From: Flavivirga aquatica | GTDB lineage: Bacteria > Bacteroidota > Bacteroidia > Flavobacteriales > Flavobacteriaceae | Length of the DNA stretch: 64,000 bases | Assembly (NCBI RefSeq): GCF_001747085.1 | Contig: NZ_MDJD01000034.1 | Span: 310,001-374,000 of the forward strand | Direction of reading: 5' to 3' | Shown: positions 28,701 to 35,998 of the stretch, one piece after another | Layout: each line of letters begins with the position of its first letter | Position numbering within the stretch: position 1 is the first letter of the stretch | Made by a program: the position numbers and the translations under genes | Notes under the pieces: model-generated | Told to the model about the DNA's origin: nothing | Databases searched by the model: none | What the model saw: the letters and a program-made list of their open reading frames with translations, nothing else

Positions 28701-29898
28701 TGTAACATGTAATGGTGCTGACAATGGAAGGTTAGAGATTTCAGCTCAAGGAGGAACAGGTATCATAAAGTATGCGATATCTCCACAATTAAATCAGTTT
28801 TTCGATACACCAGTATTTGAAGATTTAGAAGTAGGTACTTATCAAGCTATAGCTCAAGATGAGTCTGGTTGTTTTGTCCTTTATGACTTTACAATTGGAG
28901 AACCAACACCTATCATTGTAGGAGTTGTTACTGGATCAATTGTTCCAGAAGTATGTAGTGGAGACAATGATGGTATGTTTAGTGTTACCATTTCAGGAGG
29001 ATTTGCACCATACCGTGTAAGTCTAGATGGTATTAATTTTACTAATGGAACTCCAACACAAACACAATTTGATTTTACAGGATTAAGTGGTGGTGATAAA
29101 ACAATTTATGTTTTTGATGCTCTAGGTTGTGATTATGAAAGCGGTATTCCTTTCCCTGTATCTGTAACTATTAACCCAGAGGTTACTATTGACTATGGTT
29201 GTGTAAATAATACTTCTATTAATACGGTTACAGTTACTGTAGATGATAGTATAACTAATCTTACAGATTTAGATTATTCATTAAATGGAGCACCTTATCA
29301 AGCTAGTAATGAATTTACAAACGTAGTATCAGGACTTAATTTTATTGATGTAAGACATACTGACGGATGTATTCAAAGAACATTAGAGTTTAATGTAGAT
29401 CAAATAGATCCATTGCAGTTAGTTTTAACAGGTGGCGAGTTAAACGAGATTTTAGCTACTGCCGATGGTGGTGTAGAGCCTTATGAATATACATTTATAC
29501 TTGAAAATGGTGAACCATTATACACAGGTAGAGAGAATACGTTTATTATTCGTGAATCTGGAGAATATACTGTTATTGTAACAGATAGAAATGGTTGTGA
29601 ATTTAGTGCAACAAGGTTCTTTGAATTTGTGGATGTATGTATTCCAAATTACTTTACTCCAAATGGAGATGGTGTTTTAGATCAATGGGGGCCTGGTTGT
29701 ACAACAAATTATAAAGACCTTACGTTTGCTATTTTTGATAGATATGGACGTAAGATAGTAGACTATCGTTTTGGACAGAAGTGGGATGGTACATATAATG
29801 GAGCAGAATTACCTACAGGAGACTACTGGTATACATTAAAACTGAATGATCCAAGGGATGATCGTGAATTTGTAGGGAATTTTACACTTTACAGATAA
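16735..29898 (+). CDS. Giant SprB-like repetitive surface adhesin with T9SS type B sorting domain
   Basis: A 4387-residue cell-surface protein. A signal peptide ends VQSFA/QNF; an alternative start at 16759 (MKKPTFLNNW) gives a more typical signal. Residues to about 360 form a distinct N-terminal region, followed by a DUF11-like domain (about 362-500, IVLTKIVEDEFG, YVIGFKNTGNDDARGLTIRDVLP). About 3700 residues of SprB-type repeats come next, each with TC/SC...GSYTYSIDG...F.GL..G.YTV.V.D..GC. The last about 86 residues are the gliding-motility type B signal (VCIPNYFTPNGDGVLDQW ... GDYWYTLKLND). SprB-like adhesins are moved along the cell by the gliding motor. The next gene is an SprF-like partner. 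Two segments are identical over 317 bases, and two runs of seven G occur. Confidence 0.93.
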   Translation: MENKKPPAMKKPTFLNNWIVVLGLLFTVQSFAQNFVPFGAPTFDKDLRGDILLIGNNILGENNNNFNDNVTTNDDVNMQYIDIDGDPTTFSSSSSNLVIPPASSSCYKIAYAGLYWSAVTKGTAPFRNVKFKGPSGGYNDITGTVIYDAGSVTADTGNSFPYVCYADVTSIVQGLTLNSGTYTVANVSSALGQTNNFRPRNYTGYSAGWSLFIVYEDPNLTGKSITTFDGFSAISAAANPTLDIPLSGFRTIPTGPVRAKFAFAALEGDKPLAGDYLRINGTNLFNGTQRPSNNFFNSNITQSGSRIPNSSNTLGFDTGIITVPNPSNNVIANNDTSATIRLGTNQDTYFEYFVAFAVDIIEPNIVLTKIVEDEFGNDIGGDVVNLGQELNYVIGFKNTGNDDARGLTIRDVLPVNVDFDYPADLDVLPPGVTVQSYNASTREIVFRVNNSVVEINDPTLEIRFKVNVVTSCSELSDVCSNLVDNQAFATYRGTQNPDFLISDDPSFDTNTGCLLTPKATNILADIDACSFVENVSLCGASTILEAAEGYTTYSWSTNPSGTSPIGNERELTITSPGTYYVHNTAPAPCLSIVQEFRVTIFGSGVINPIEAFADEVAICPDGGARLPYIFLCGASDSRFIQTGITDTSDIVWDRLNEGSCTAVTDIRCANVSDSCTWIREATGPDFTADTAGQYRLTLRYLGSCVSEFYFNVYENILEPTFTSRDIVCTTPGQIVVGDVPSGYEYSLDGVTYQSSNTFSVTTPNNYTVYIRQTGILANPCIFTIPSVQIRQRNFTVSTTIIQPLCSGDTGSVVVAANDVEPQYSFAIYDDTSTLVNSVGPITPSSYTFPSLNPGIYEVRVSTEDGCTHSESIEIEDPDPLTVTSALTTPLTCTDGEITIYPVGGTAPYFYYINSPTVFQGTPEYVVTTPGVYNIRVVDSNNCEATTSITVDATLPPDFNVIKTDILCSGSGNTGIINVNVNNANGNTLQYSINNGVTFSNAPLFPNLSAGNYEVVVQYTTGTSTCVTPPQTIRIDAISAVTGTATLTTPYTCDNDGVITVSGVTGGTGSYTYSIDGVTFQSGNTFAGLTDGTYTVTIADSNNCAFTVSPAIVIDPLNPPTDLTFANTALTCPTNTTTVTITPTGGTGTLEYRITAPSGAATVFQNSNTFPGLVPNVYTFEVRDENNCIYSESYNIVALPTITAVGQLINNISCLTSSDGAVRFTISGSTNYSYVFDSDPIVTGHSASVIPFTGLTAGDHTITITDDDTNCTVTETVRVEEPALSLSVSAVASPITCNVDGSVEITAVGGWGGYEYSLTQPDATVLAFQASNTFTGLIQTGSYTVTVRDTNGCEETTTFTLATPIAPTANIDGASNLCYDPSTSGATLVVSAMGGQPPYDYNINGGAFNSNNTFTGLTPGSYTIIVRDAYGCTFTLPAQTIAPELTLSTVLTKDLDCTVSPDAVITGTITGGTAPYTLELSTGGGAYAAITPPTGLSFTDTQTTDNTYQYRITDANGCQVESGVVTINALVPVAVTVTPVDPTCNGAADGSVQLVATGGEGSYTYSFNGSAFTTTSLYNGLSAGVSYSYEVRDSENCSFTGTITLTEPTVLLTTATITTPFSCDVSNVNQPATITVTASQGTAPYQYNFNASGYSTTNTLTINDTGVDQTISYSVRDAQGCITNNSIIVPALNPPTDLSFTPSGSVTCAITTTDITLVATNGVGSLTYEITSPVASAVSNTTGNFTGLTPNTYIFRVTDANGCYYEESYRVEPVTNITVSGSLGSNISCIGSSDGSVNFTVGDFSGTYSYVFDGNPSVTGQTGLIIPTFTGLSAGNHTITITDEVTGCTATATVRVEAPAVALSVTTIASPITCDASGSVEITALGGWGGYEYSLTQPDASVLAFQTSNTFTGLTQTGSYTVTVRDTNGCEETTTFTLATPIAPTASIDAASNLCYDPSTSGATLVVSATGGQPPYDYNINGGAFNSSNTFTALTPGSYTIIVRDAYGCTFTLPAQTIAPELTLSTVLTKDLDCTVSPDAVITGTITGGTAPYTLELSTGGGAYAAITPPTGLSFTDTQTTDNTYQYRITDANGCQVESSVITINPLISPLTATTTLVNPTCNGDSDGSIRLDATTGELPFTYSIDGGTTFVSSNVFGGLTAGSYNYVVRDSKSCEATGTVTLIDPAPIDVTITSTPIVCNVNTLGSFDAVITSGGQAPFTYTLYDRSFNQLSTSGATPATSFNFPGLTFGDYYITVVDNLGCEFNSGIQRIETPPILTLTGFVDSNNCATGVDYTVSTSGGASPFVFSIFGQPGTASPAQVSPIYTFTGLMHNTTYFLQVQDVNNCISILEITTPSAPSSIEITGTTATNVTCNGASNGRLDFTVQNYDGTVTDINYQILDALSLVPIAPAINGTLTGVAGGPVSGSITTLPAGSYVLNVTEVGGTACSDNFSFIITQPIEPVTATVTANVNANCNSGAQVTVRAIGGTGPYLYEAGSVGFITGTGEVTPTNNNVLILDPVTRTNWEILVTDSNGCTFRFNESVTSDPSPILDAIPAQCYTGSPLTYTLSSSSPIVGTPTYSVGNGFQASPTFTISAPGTYTFTIRDGNGCRDSETITINPALDVISLITTLPSCSDDDGVFEVTGAGGSGSYTYSILPSPGTVTLTGNTFSGVPSGSYTVTIEDTVTSCTDTVVVDLESATPVTFTATPSDVSCNGGNDGVITVDLPASNDNPLYSYAITAGPSTVAAQGSNIFTGLAAGSYTVEVTSGRGCVSTQAVVVGEPILLNATAAVSTAFSCSVTNASVSGEITVTVTAGTGTAPYQYSINGSGFSGSNTLTLNDTGVDQIIPYSVLDTNGCTFNDTVTILALDPPTDLDFSASGPITCLALTTDVTLTATDGIGTLTYEITSPASAVTSNATGIFTGLTPNNYIFRVTDANGCYYEESYIIDSVTNITVSGSLVNDVNCNGAGDGAVSFTVGDFAGTYSYVFDGNPAVTAQSATTISFGSLTPGNHTITITDEATGCTATETINVSEPAAALSYTTVATNVFCSNDESLITVTTSGGTPNYRYAVVISGSAAPGLVAYGNSNVLTVDTNSATNLAWDVYVIDANECLEMQTVTIINDPLPTVTVPALASNQCDLTGVPYEFTVTASTGVGPFTYSIDGVNFQSSDTFTVSTPGNYTVTIKDVHGCTAVSPTSVTIYPALDVTPTITTLPSCNDDDGEFTVTGSGGSGAGNYTYSILPRPGPVTDTATGFAGVPSGSYTVTITDTVTGCTDTVVVNLESATRVTFTATPSDVSCNGGSDGVITVNLPVSNDNPIYSYAITAGPITRGSQNSNIFTGLLAGSYTVEVTSGRGCILTDVVIVGEPNPLIIDDASATPFGCTPDNSVNTSLLTITASGGTAPYTYSIDGVNYFTTNTFDIIDTGAVQSIIAYVKDANNCTEPSAIPVIIAPLPELTAAVAAIATPIDCNNTGSVVINVMGGSGNFTYRMLPGGTAQPGNTFSIPGSGTYHFEVIDGDTGCTIETLPFEVLPFDTIDVVATPTSGVTCFGDTNGAFEINVTGYTGGYDYEVFDGSGTSVRVVTGANTITNPLSINGLSGGNYTVVVRETDSPFCDTASNVITIESPSEVLDLAHFETSVTCDNNAGTITAIPSGGWGSYEYQLVGAITGLNRAFSSNPVFTDLEADDYTLTVRDLRGCQEFTSILMSIPTAINATVMPDITLLTCFGDTNATITASSVTGGQGSNYTYTLNTFNALGALVSSSGPQTDPNFSGLGAGTYNIVITDGYNCTFTSADIVISEPTEVQVSLVKETSQTCLTDAQLTLSAIGGTPPYEYSTDASFTTVFGSFTTSTTFPVAIGNYTYYVRDANNCVSNVSNQINIDPLPTLVVEIDVDASDIVINCAGETTGVIVATAQGGLGNYVYTLQNGSGVDITPIPTQVSPGVFTDLPAGVYQVRVDSDDCIASSNSVSIIEPLTQFTASFTETDVTCNGADNGRLEISAQGGTGIIKYAISPQLNQFFDTPVFEDLEVGTYQAIAQDESGCFVLYDFTIGEPTPIIVGVVTGSIVPEVCSGDNDGMFSVTISGGFAPYRVSLDGINFTNGTPTQTQFDFTGLSGGDKTIYVFDALGCDYESGIPFPVSVTINPEVTIDYGCVNNTSINTVTVTVDDSITNLTDLDYSLNGAPYQASNEFTNVVSGLNFIDVRHTDGCIQRTLEFNVDQIDPLQLVLTGGELNEILATADGGVEPYEYTFILENGEPLYTGRENTFIIRESGEYTVIVTDRNGCEFSATRFFEFVDVCIPNYFTPNGDGVLDQWGPGCTTNYKDLTFAIFDRYGRKIVDYRFGQKWDGTYNGAELPTGDYWYTLKLNDPRDDREFVGNFTLYR
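20980..21296 (+). repeat. Identical repeat within the giant adhesin, copy 1
   Basis: These 317 bases match 22711-23027 base for base, including all synonymous positions, at an offset of exactly 1731 bases (577 codons). Similarity at lower identity continues upstream to about 20580. Encodes residues about 1416-1521. Confidence 0.92.
22711..23027 (+). repeat. Identical repeat within the giant adhesin, copy 2
   Basis: Second copy of the 317-base segment at 20980-21296. It encodes residues about 1993-2098. The perfect match contrasts with the diverged repeats around it and points to recent duplication or gene conversion. Confidence 0.92.
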
Positions 29899-29945
29899 TA
29901 ACTAGAATAAATAGTTAAAACTCTCAAAAATAAAAAACTATTAAT

Positions 29946-30932
29946 ATGCAGAAACTAATAAAATATATATTCATCTTGGCTATAACTACAAGTTATAGTC
30001 AAGAACTGAATTTACCTGTATTTACCCAATATTTGGCGGATAATAACTTTGTGGTTTCTCCAACTTATGCTGGAATTGGTGATAATTTAAGAGTTAGAGT
30101 TAATGGTTTATCACAATGGGTTGGTGTAAAGGATGCTCCAGAAAACCAAGCACTTTACGCAGATGTTAGAATTGCTGATCGTACAGGAGTAGGAGTATCT
30201 TTATATAATGATAGCAATGGTTTTACGCTTCAAAAAGGAGCTAAAATTTCTTTTGCTCATCACCTTATTTTAGATTATTATTCTAAACAATATTTATCTT
30301 TTGGTATCTCTTATAATCATAACAGTTTTAAAATTGATATTAATAAATTTGAAGGGTTAGATCCAGAAAGCGGTATTGAGATACCAGTAGATCAAGCTGT
30401 GACTAATGATAGAGCTAATTCAAATAACAATTTTGATGCAGGTTTTTTATATAGAAACAGAGGTTTATTTTTTAGTTTTAATGCTAACAATATTTTAAAA
30501 AAGAAAATTGATAGTGATATTAGAAAATTGGAACCTAACTTGATTTTAAATTATCAAATATTTTCTGGAATTACATTTCGTGGGAGATATAATAGAAGAA
30601 TAGAATTAGAGCCATCTGTTTACTATCAATTATTTAGTAGTGACAACCGTTCAAGTACAGATGTAAACTTTAAGTTTAGAAAGTTTAATAGGTACGAAGA
30701 TTATTATTGGATGGGAATATCCTACCGTTTTCTAAACGATCAGTTTTTTAGACCTTTAAATATAGGTCCTATGGCTGGTTTTAAGAAACGAGATTTCTAT
30801 TTTGGTTATGCATATCAAATTACAACTAATGACCTATCAGGCTTTAATTCTGGAACGCATATGCTTACATTAGGGTTCGACTTTTTAGAAAGTATTAGTA
30901 ATTGTCCATGTACACAAAGTCCTATTCACTAA
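29946..30932 (+). CDS. PorP/SprF-family T9SS membrane protein (SprF-like)
   Basis: A 328-residue outer-membrane protein of the PorP/SprF family: signal peptide ending TSYS/QEL, the conserved opening FTQYLADNNFVVSPTYAGIGDNLR, then beta-strands such as GVGVSLYNDSNGFT, YLSFGISYNHN and FYFGYAYQITT, ending near a CPC motif. In Flavobacterium the gene directly after sprB encodes SprF, which is required for SprB to reach the surface. Here it follows the giant adhesin by 47 bases, the same arrangement, so it is the likely partner of that adhesin. It is shorter than the PorP/SprF protein at 14494 and lacks the coiled coil and SPOR-like extension. Confidence 0.9.
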   Translation: MQKLIKYIFILAITTSYSQELNLPVFTQYLADNNFVVSPTYAGIGDNLRVRVNGLSQWVGVKDAPENQALYADVRIADRTGVGVSLYNDSNGFTLQKGAKISFAHHLILDYYSKQYLSFGISYNHNSFKIDINKFEGLDPESGIEIPVDQAVTNDRANSNNNFDAGFLYRNRGLFFSFNANNILKKKIDSDIRKLEPNLILNYQIFSGITFRGRYNRRIELEPSVYYQLFSSDNRSSTDVNFKFRKFNRYEDYYWMGISYRFLNDQFFRPLNIGPMAGFKKRDFYFGYAYQITTNDLSGFNSGTHMLTLGFDFLESISNCPCTQSPIH

Positions 30933-30979
30933 TCATGTTATAAAATCAAGTTTTATTGGTCTCAAAAATAGTTAAAACT

Positions 30980-31482
30980 ATGCACTTTAGTGCATTTAGC
31001 TTTAGCTTCTAAAAATCTTTACTTTTGTTTTTATGACAGAAGAAAGATCAAATGATCATAGTGTTTCTTTTTTGACAGAGCATATAGTTTGGAGTACATA
31101 ATATTGCTATTACGTTTTAAGAGGAGATATTCACACACGACACCGTTACTTACTGATGGAAGATGTTCAGGTTTTAAAAGGAGTGATATCTAAAGATCAT
31201 GTCCATATGCCCTCTTAAAAAGTGAGTGATTTGGTTAAGAAATTGAAGGGAAGAAGTTCAAGAATTTCCTGAATTACAAAAGAAATATTGGGTAGGCATT
31301 TTTGGGGAATAAGATATGGTTGTTTTAGTACTGGTAATATTACCGATAAAATGATTAATGAGTATTTGGAGCATTATCGAAGGCCAGATGATGATGATAC
31401 AACGAATTTAATAATTGAGAAATGGCCATGGGGAGACTTTAAATCACCAGCCCGAACCTATGGACTTTGATCCATAGTGGTT
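30980..31482 (+). mobile_element. Decayed IS200/IS605-family element
   Basis: A hairpin (TGCAC-TTTA-GTGCA, 30981-30994) lies about 40 bases before the transposase start, and another (TATGGA ... TCCATA, about 31459-31476) just after its end, the subterminal-hairpin layout of this family. Exact ends were not determined. The transposase inside is broken. Confidence 0.55.
31033..31470 (+). pseudogene. IS200/IS605 transposase TnpA, disrupted
   Basis: A Y1 (HUH-type single-strand) transposase reads in pieces. It begins MTEERSNDHSVSFLTEH at 31033, continues with EDVQVLKGVISKDHVHM carrying the HUH motif, a stop (TAA) right after it, then VKKLKGRSSR, and finally the intact tail HFWGIRYGCFSTGNITDKMI to a stop at 31470. 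Several frameshifts and stops separate these pieces, so it cannot make an active enzyme. Another relic of the same family lies near 45.6 kb but its sequence is clearly different. Confidence 0.75.
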
Positions 31483-31582
31483 CAGTTAAATTATTTGTAT
31501 TAATATAAAACCATACTGAATTCAGGATGTTTTTTTGCTTTTTAATATGTTAATATAATGTTTAAATTGTAATAAAAAGATT

Positions 31583-32298
31583 ATGAATATTTTCAGTTTT
31601 ACAGCAAATTTTGATAGTGAAGATGCATACGTCAGTTATTAAATAAAAATAAAGCCTTTAAAAAAGAATTGTTAGAGATGACTTTTAATAAAGCAGAAAA
31701 TTATTTATATTCTTCAGATTATCAAAGCATAGTAGCTAAAAACATTCAACAGAAAGTTTATAATTTTTATCAAAAAACTCATTACCTTATTTAGAAGCCC
31801 AAGCAAAAGCTATTTCAGAAATAAAAATAAAATTATTAGAAATGTGGGCTATTTAAAGGAATTTTAATGAGCATAGCAATGTCTATAGATAAAGACTTAA
31901 GTAATTTTTTAAATGCATCTTCCAATGAAAAACATAAAGCAAGTGTTAAAGCATTGTACGAATCATTAAAGGTTTTAGATTAAGGGACAACCTTCACCTA
32001 ATCCTTGTAAGTATGAAATACCATTTGTACAGAAAGTTGAAAAAACAATACTATAACAAAAATATACATTTTGTAAGCCTATCTGTAGGTAAACAAAAGT
32101 ATCGAAGAGAAAGGTTTAGGTGGTATTTAATTTATTACAGATAATGACTTTAATACATCATTAGTAAGTTGTTATAATATTATGAGAATTTCTCAATTTA
32201 TTCTTTTAGATCCAAAAAAGACGTATAGTAAAAGCAAATGTATCTCTAGACCCTCAGATGAAAAGTTGATTGAATTATTTAAAGAATTAAATATTTAA
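31583..32298 (+). pseudogene. Decayed thioredoxin-family (TlpA-like) gene
   Basis: The 3' part is a degraded relative of the TlpA-like lipoprotein at 38000-39001. The readings NPCKYEIPFVQKVEK, NIHFVSLSVGK, FITDNDFNTSLVSCYNI, RISQFILLDPKK and RPSDEKLIELFKELNI align in order with the intact protein's GPCKAEIPFLKKVEK, NIEFVSISID, RFILIDPQG and RPSDSELIDLFKELSI. At least three frameshifts or stops separate them, and the first Cys of the CxxC motif is lost. The 5' part (from MNIFSFTANFD at 31583) is also full of stops and its relationship is unclear. Confidence 0.7.
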
Positions 32299-32370
32299 CA
32301 TTTTATTAATAGTGGTAAATAGCATTTTTATATTCTTAACTCATAAACAATAACTAATTAATTTAAAAAA

Positions 32371-35175
32371 ATGATAATAAAAGCATCTTTAAAAACAATT
32401 GTTTTTTTAGTATTTATAGCAGCTTTAAATGTTAATGCTCAATATATTACTAAAAAATTTACAAAAGTTCAAGAATTATCTGGTATTCAAGAATATTTAT
32501 ACGAACCAAATGGAATGAATATACTGTTAGTTCAAGATAATTCAGCTCCAGTAGTAACCGTTCAAGTTGTTTATCGAGTGGGATCTAAGCATGAAGTTCC
32601 AGGTAATACAGGTTCAACACATTTATTAGAGCATTTAAACTTTAAAGGAACGCCTACTTTTAACAAAAAAAATGGAAATGCCATTTTTAATGTTTTGCAG
32701 GGTATGGGGGCTCAAATGAATGCGACTACTTGGAATGATAGAACTAATTATTATGAAACCATTCCTAGCGATAAAATAGAAACAGCACTTCATATAGAGT
32801 CTGATAGAATGCGTAATTCTTTGCTTTTAAAAGAAGATAAAGATGCAGAAATGACTGTTGTTAGGAATGAATTTGAGCGTGGGGATAATAATCCAAACAC
32901 TTTATTAAGTAAAGAAATGTGGGCTACAGCTTATATGGCACACCCATATCACCATTCTACTATTGGATGGCGATCTGATATTGAAAATATGCCAATTGAA
33001 ACGTTACGTAAATTCTATAACACTTATTATTGGCCTAATAATGCAACTTTAACAATTATTGGTGATTTTCAAAAAGATTCTCTTTTTAAATTAATAGATA
33101 AGTATTTTGGCAAAATAACAAAGGCTCCGCATAGTTTGCCTCAACCATATACTAAAGAACCAAAACAATCAGGACCTAGAAGGATTGTAATAAAAAAACC
33201 AGGGCAACAAGGCATAGTTTCCATAGGTTATAAAATACCAGGTAGATTACATGAAGATTTACCAGCCTTAAATGTTTTAAGTCAAATTATAGGATCAGGA
33301 ACATCTTCAATAATCAATAAAACATTTGTAGATACAGGTGTAGCTATTTTTGGCTTATCAAGAGCGTCAAACTTTAAAGAGGTAGGCATATTTGAAATAT
33401 CATTAGGATTTAGTCCAGATAAAGACCATGAAGAGATTAATGATCAAATGATTGAGATGATTAATAAAATAAAAAATGAAGGTGTTTCTCAAGAAGATGT
33501 TAATCGTATTGTAGCAAAACTTAATACGCAAACCATTTTGTCTAGAGATGGTTCTGGTAGCATTGCAAGTCAATTAAATGAAGCTATAGCTGGTGGAGAT
33601 TGGAAAGATTATATTAATGGAAGTGATAGGCTAAGTAAAGTTACTGCAGAAGATGTAAAACGAGTAGCAAATAAGTATTTACAGGAAGACCAAAGTACAA
33701 CAGGTTATTTTGTACCAAAAATTGCAGGAGGAAATAATCCGTCATCACGAAAAGCTGCTAATTATATAGAAAATAATAACAACAAGTATTTTTATAGAAA
33801 CCCAGAACATAAAGATGAGAATCATTATAATTCAAATATAGTTTCTCAAAAAGCACTTATAGAAACAGCTTCAGCTTACGAAACAATTAAAGTAACTAAC
33901 AAAGGTGAAAAATTCACTAGAGAACAAGTTGCAAATATAGACGTAATTACAGCAAAAACTGGTGCTAAAGATTTTTTAACGGTAACCGCTAGTTTTCCAA
34001 TAGGCGATTATTTAAATACAAAAGGAAACGAAATGGTACCCTCTTTAGCAGTACAAATGCTTAGCAAAGGAACTGTAAGTAATAATAAATTTCAATTTTC
34101 TCAAAAGTTAGAAAAACTTGGAGTTTATTTAATAGTTAATGCAGAAACACATAAAGTTAGTATTAAATTTAAATGTCTTAAAAAAGATTTAAATACGGTT
34201 ATTAATTTGTTAGCAGAAGAATTGCGTAATCCTTTATTTGACGAAAAAGAATTTGAATTATTAAAACAGCAAAATACAGGTAATATGAAACGCGGGTTAA
34301 CAGACCCTGAAACTCAGGGGGCTATTGCGCTTTCGCAGACTATATACCCTAAAGGGCATCCTAATTATGTTACAGATATTCAAAGCTCTATAGATGATTT
34401 AAAGAAAGTGACTTTAAAAGATTTAAAAGCATTTCATAAAAGATATTTCGGATCAGAAGGTATGCATTTAGTTGCTGTAGGAGATGTTGATACTAAAGCT
34501 TTGTATTCAGCACTTAAAAAAGCCTTCAAAGGATGGAAAGGTGGTATAAAGACTAAAGCTCAATTTGAAAAACCAAATAAAGTAAACGCTTTAACTAAAG
34601 TTGTAACAATACCTCAAAAGCCAAGTGCTGAAATGTATATTGGTCAATACACAGGAATCCAGAGAATGGATAATGATTACTTACCTTTTTATATGGGAAC
34701 TAGCATTTTAGGTGGTGGTTTTTCTGATAGGTTAATGCAAACTGTTAGAGATAATGATGGGTTAACATATAATATAAGTGCTAGTCATTCTGGACACACA
34801 TATGCTGGAGGTTATTGGTCTATAAAGGCATCCTTTAATCCAAACCTTTTTCAAAAAGGCTTAGACGCAACGATGGTACAAATTAAAAAATGGGTTGATG
34901 GAGGTATTACCAAAGATGAGTTGGCAGCTAAGAAAACAAATATAACAGGAAGTTTTAAAGTTAGTCTTTCAACTACAGGAGGTTTAGCAAGAACTATTTT
35001 AAGTTTTGTTGAACGAGGCTTAGAGCCTAGTTATATTGATCAATATTCTAAAGATATAGAAGCTGTAACAGTAAGTCAAGTTAATACAGTTATTAAAAAA
35101 TATATAGATATAGACAAATTAATCATTATAAAATCTGGTTCGTTGGATGAGAACGGAGCGCTTTTAAAACAATAA
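32371..35175 (+). CDS. M16-family zinc metallopeptidase (two-domain, insulinase-like)
   Basis: A 934-residue exported peptidase. The signal peptide ends NVNA/QYI. The first M16 domain carries the inverted zinc motif HLLEH (residues 84-88), with the third ligand in the downstream NEFERG region; the second half repeats the fold without the HxxEH motif and has the R/Y element (FSDRLMQTVRDNDGLTY). Such paired domains close like a clam around peptides. It probably degrades peptides in the periplasm or at the cell surface. It lies alone after the relic zone, with a hairpin about 85 bases downstream. M16 numbering of subfamilies cannot be fixed from sequence alone. Confidence 0.92.
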   Translation: MIIKASLKTIVFLVFIAALNVNAQYITKKFTKVQELSGIQEYLYEPNGMNILLVQDNSAPVVTVQVVYRVGSKHEVPGNTGSTHLLEHLNFKGTPTFNKKNGNAIFNVLQGMGAQMNATTWNDRTNYYETIPSDKIETALHIESDRMRNSLLLKEDKDAEMTVVRNEFERGDNNPNTLLSKEMWATAYMAHPYHHSTIGWRSDIENMPIETLRKFYNTYYWPNNATLTIIGDFQKDSLFKLIDKYFGKITKAPHSLPQPYTKEPKQSGPRRIVIKKPGQQGIVSIGYKIPGRLHEDLPALNVLSQIIGSGTSSIINKTFVDTGVAIFGLSRASNFKEVGIFEISLGFSPDKDHEEINDQMIEMINKIKNEGVSQEDVNRIVAKLNTQTILSRDGSGSIASQLNEAIAGGDWKDYINGSDRLSKVTAEDVKRVANKYLQEDQSTTGYFVPKIAGGNNPSSRKAANYIENNNNKYFYRNPEHKDENHYNSNIVSQKALIETASAYETIKVTNKGEKFTREQVANIDVITAKTGAKDFLTVTASFPIGDYLNTKGNEMVPSLAVQMLSKGTVSNNKFQFSQKLEKLGVYLIVNAETHKVSIKFKCLKKDLNTVINLLAEELRNPLFDEKEFELLKQQNTGNMKRGLTDPETQGAIALSQTIYPKGHPNYVTDIQSSIDDLKKVTLKDLKAFHKRYFGSEGMHLVAVGDVDTKALYSALKKAFKGWKGGIKTKAQFEKPNKVNALTKVVTIPQKPSAEMYIGQYTGIQRMDNDYLPFYMGTSILGGGFSDRLMQTVRDNDGLTYNISASHSGHTYAGGYWSIKASFNPNLFQKGLDATMVQIKKWVDGGITKDELAAKKTNITGSFKVSLSTTGGLARTILSFVERGLEPSYIDQYSKDIEAVTVSQVNTVIKKYIDIDKLIIIKSGSLDENGALLKQ

Positions 35176-35447
35176 ATATAAAACTATCTTTCTATAGTAT
35201 ACATCGGCTTTTAGTGTTTTTGAGTTAGTCACTTACTAAACATAATAGAAAGGTAATTGGAAGGGCTGTTTAAAATGGCCCTTCTAATTTATACAAGCTG
35301 GTTAATGTTATTAAAAAATTAAAATAAGTAAATATACTTTTAGTTAGGGAACTCTGTTAGTTTCAAATAGAAGGAATTATCTCATATTTATTGAAGTAAT
35401 TATAATAAATAATAGCATTATTTAAATATTTAAGAAGGATTTAACAG
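35176..35447. other. Intergenic region with a hairpin
   Basis: No gene. A 7-base stem (GAAGGGC / GCCCTTC, 35259-35283, 11-base loop) followed by TAATTTAT may end the M16 transcript. The arms CTTTCTAT (about 35189) and ATAGAAAG (about 35244) could add an outer stem. Confidence 0.45.
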
Positions 35448-35474
35448 TTTGAAATTAAGGGGAAGTTAGATTTG
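35448..35474 (+). promoter_or_regulatory. Predicted promoter of the DsbD operon
   Basis: TTTG at 35448-35451 and a perfect TAnnTTTG box (TAGATTTG, 35467-35474), with a shorter spacer (15) than usual. The leader would be about 50 bases. Confidence 0.35.
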
Positions 35475-35529
35475 CAACGTCTTAGTATAAAATGTTACTG
35501 TTCATTACATTTATTAAAATTGAAATAAA

Positions 35530-35976
35530 ATGAAGTATATTATAAGGTTATTAATTATTTTATGGGGTATCAACTCATTTTCTCAAATTCTAGAGCCAGT
35601 AAAATGGTCTACTGAAGTTAAGAAAATATCTGATGCAGAATATAATTTAATTGCAAAAGCGACTATAGAACCAGGATGGCATTTATACTCTCAAAATGTT
35701 CCAGAAGACGGACCTATACCAACAAGTTTTATTTTTGCAGGAAATGCTAATTATTTAAAAAAAGGAAATACAAAAGAAGAGGAAGGACATACTATAGACG
35801 ATCCAATTTTTGGTATGAGAATTAAGTATTTTGAAAAAAGAGCCTCTTTTAAACAACACGTAAAGTTAAAAACAAAACCGCCATTCAAAGTTAATGCAAC
35901 AGTCGAGTTTATGGTATGTGATGATTCTAGATGTTTACCTCCAACAGAAGAAGAATTAACATTTGAATTGGAATAA
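35530..35976 (+). CDS. DsbD N-terminal-domain-like periplasmic protein
   Basis: A 148-residue exported protein (signal peptide ending SFS/QILEPVKW) made only of the periplasmic alpha-like domain of DsbD. It is a close paralogue of the first about 150 residues of the next gene; shared stretches include NLIAKA, GWHLYSQNVPEDGPIPT, VEFMVCDD and RCLPPTE. It keeps the Cys pair (VCDDSRC) that in DsbD receives electrons from the membrane domain. It lies 22 bases upstream of dsbD and probably shares its transcript. It may be an extra electron carrier or substrate-specific domain produced by tandem duplication. Confidence 0.85.
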   Translation: MKYIIRLLIILWGINSFSQILEPVKWSTEVKKISDAEYNLIAKATIEPGWHLYSQNVPEDGPIPTSFIFAGNANYLKKGNTKEEEGHTIDDPIFGMRIKYFEKRASFKQHVKLKTKPPFKVNATVEFMVCDDSRCLPPTEEELTFELE

Positions 35977-35998
35977 TTTATAACCAACAACTATTATA

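Noticed and set aside
18900-29600. Regularly spaced repeats resembling a CRISPR or satellite array.
   Set aside because: The repeats are codon-phased, diverged, variable in spacing and lie within one open frame with SprB-type protein repeats.
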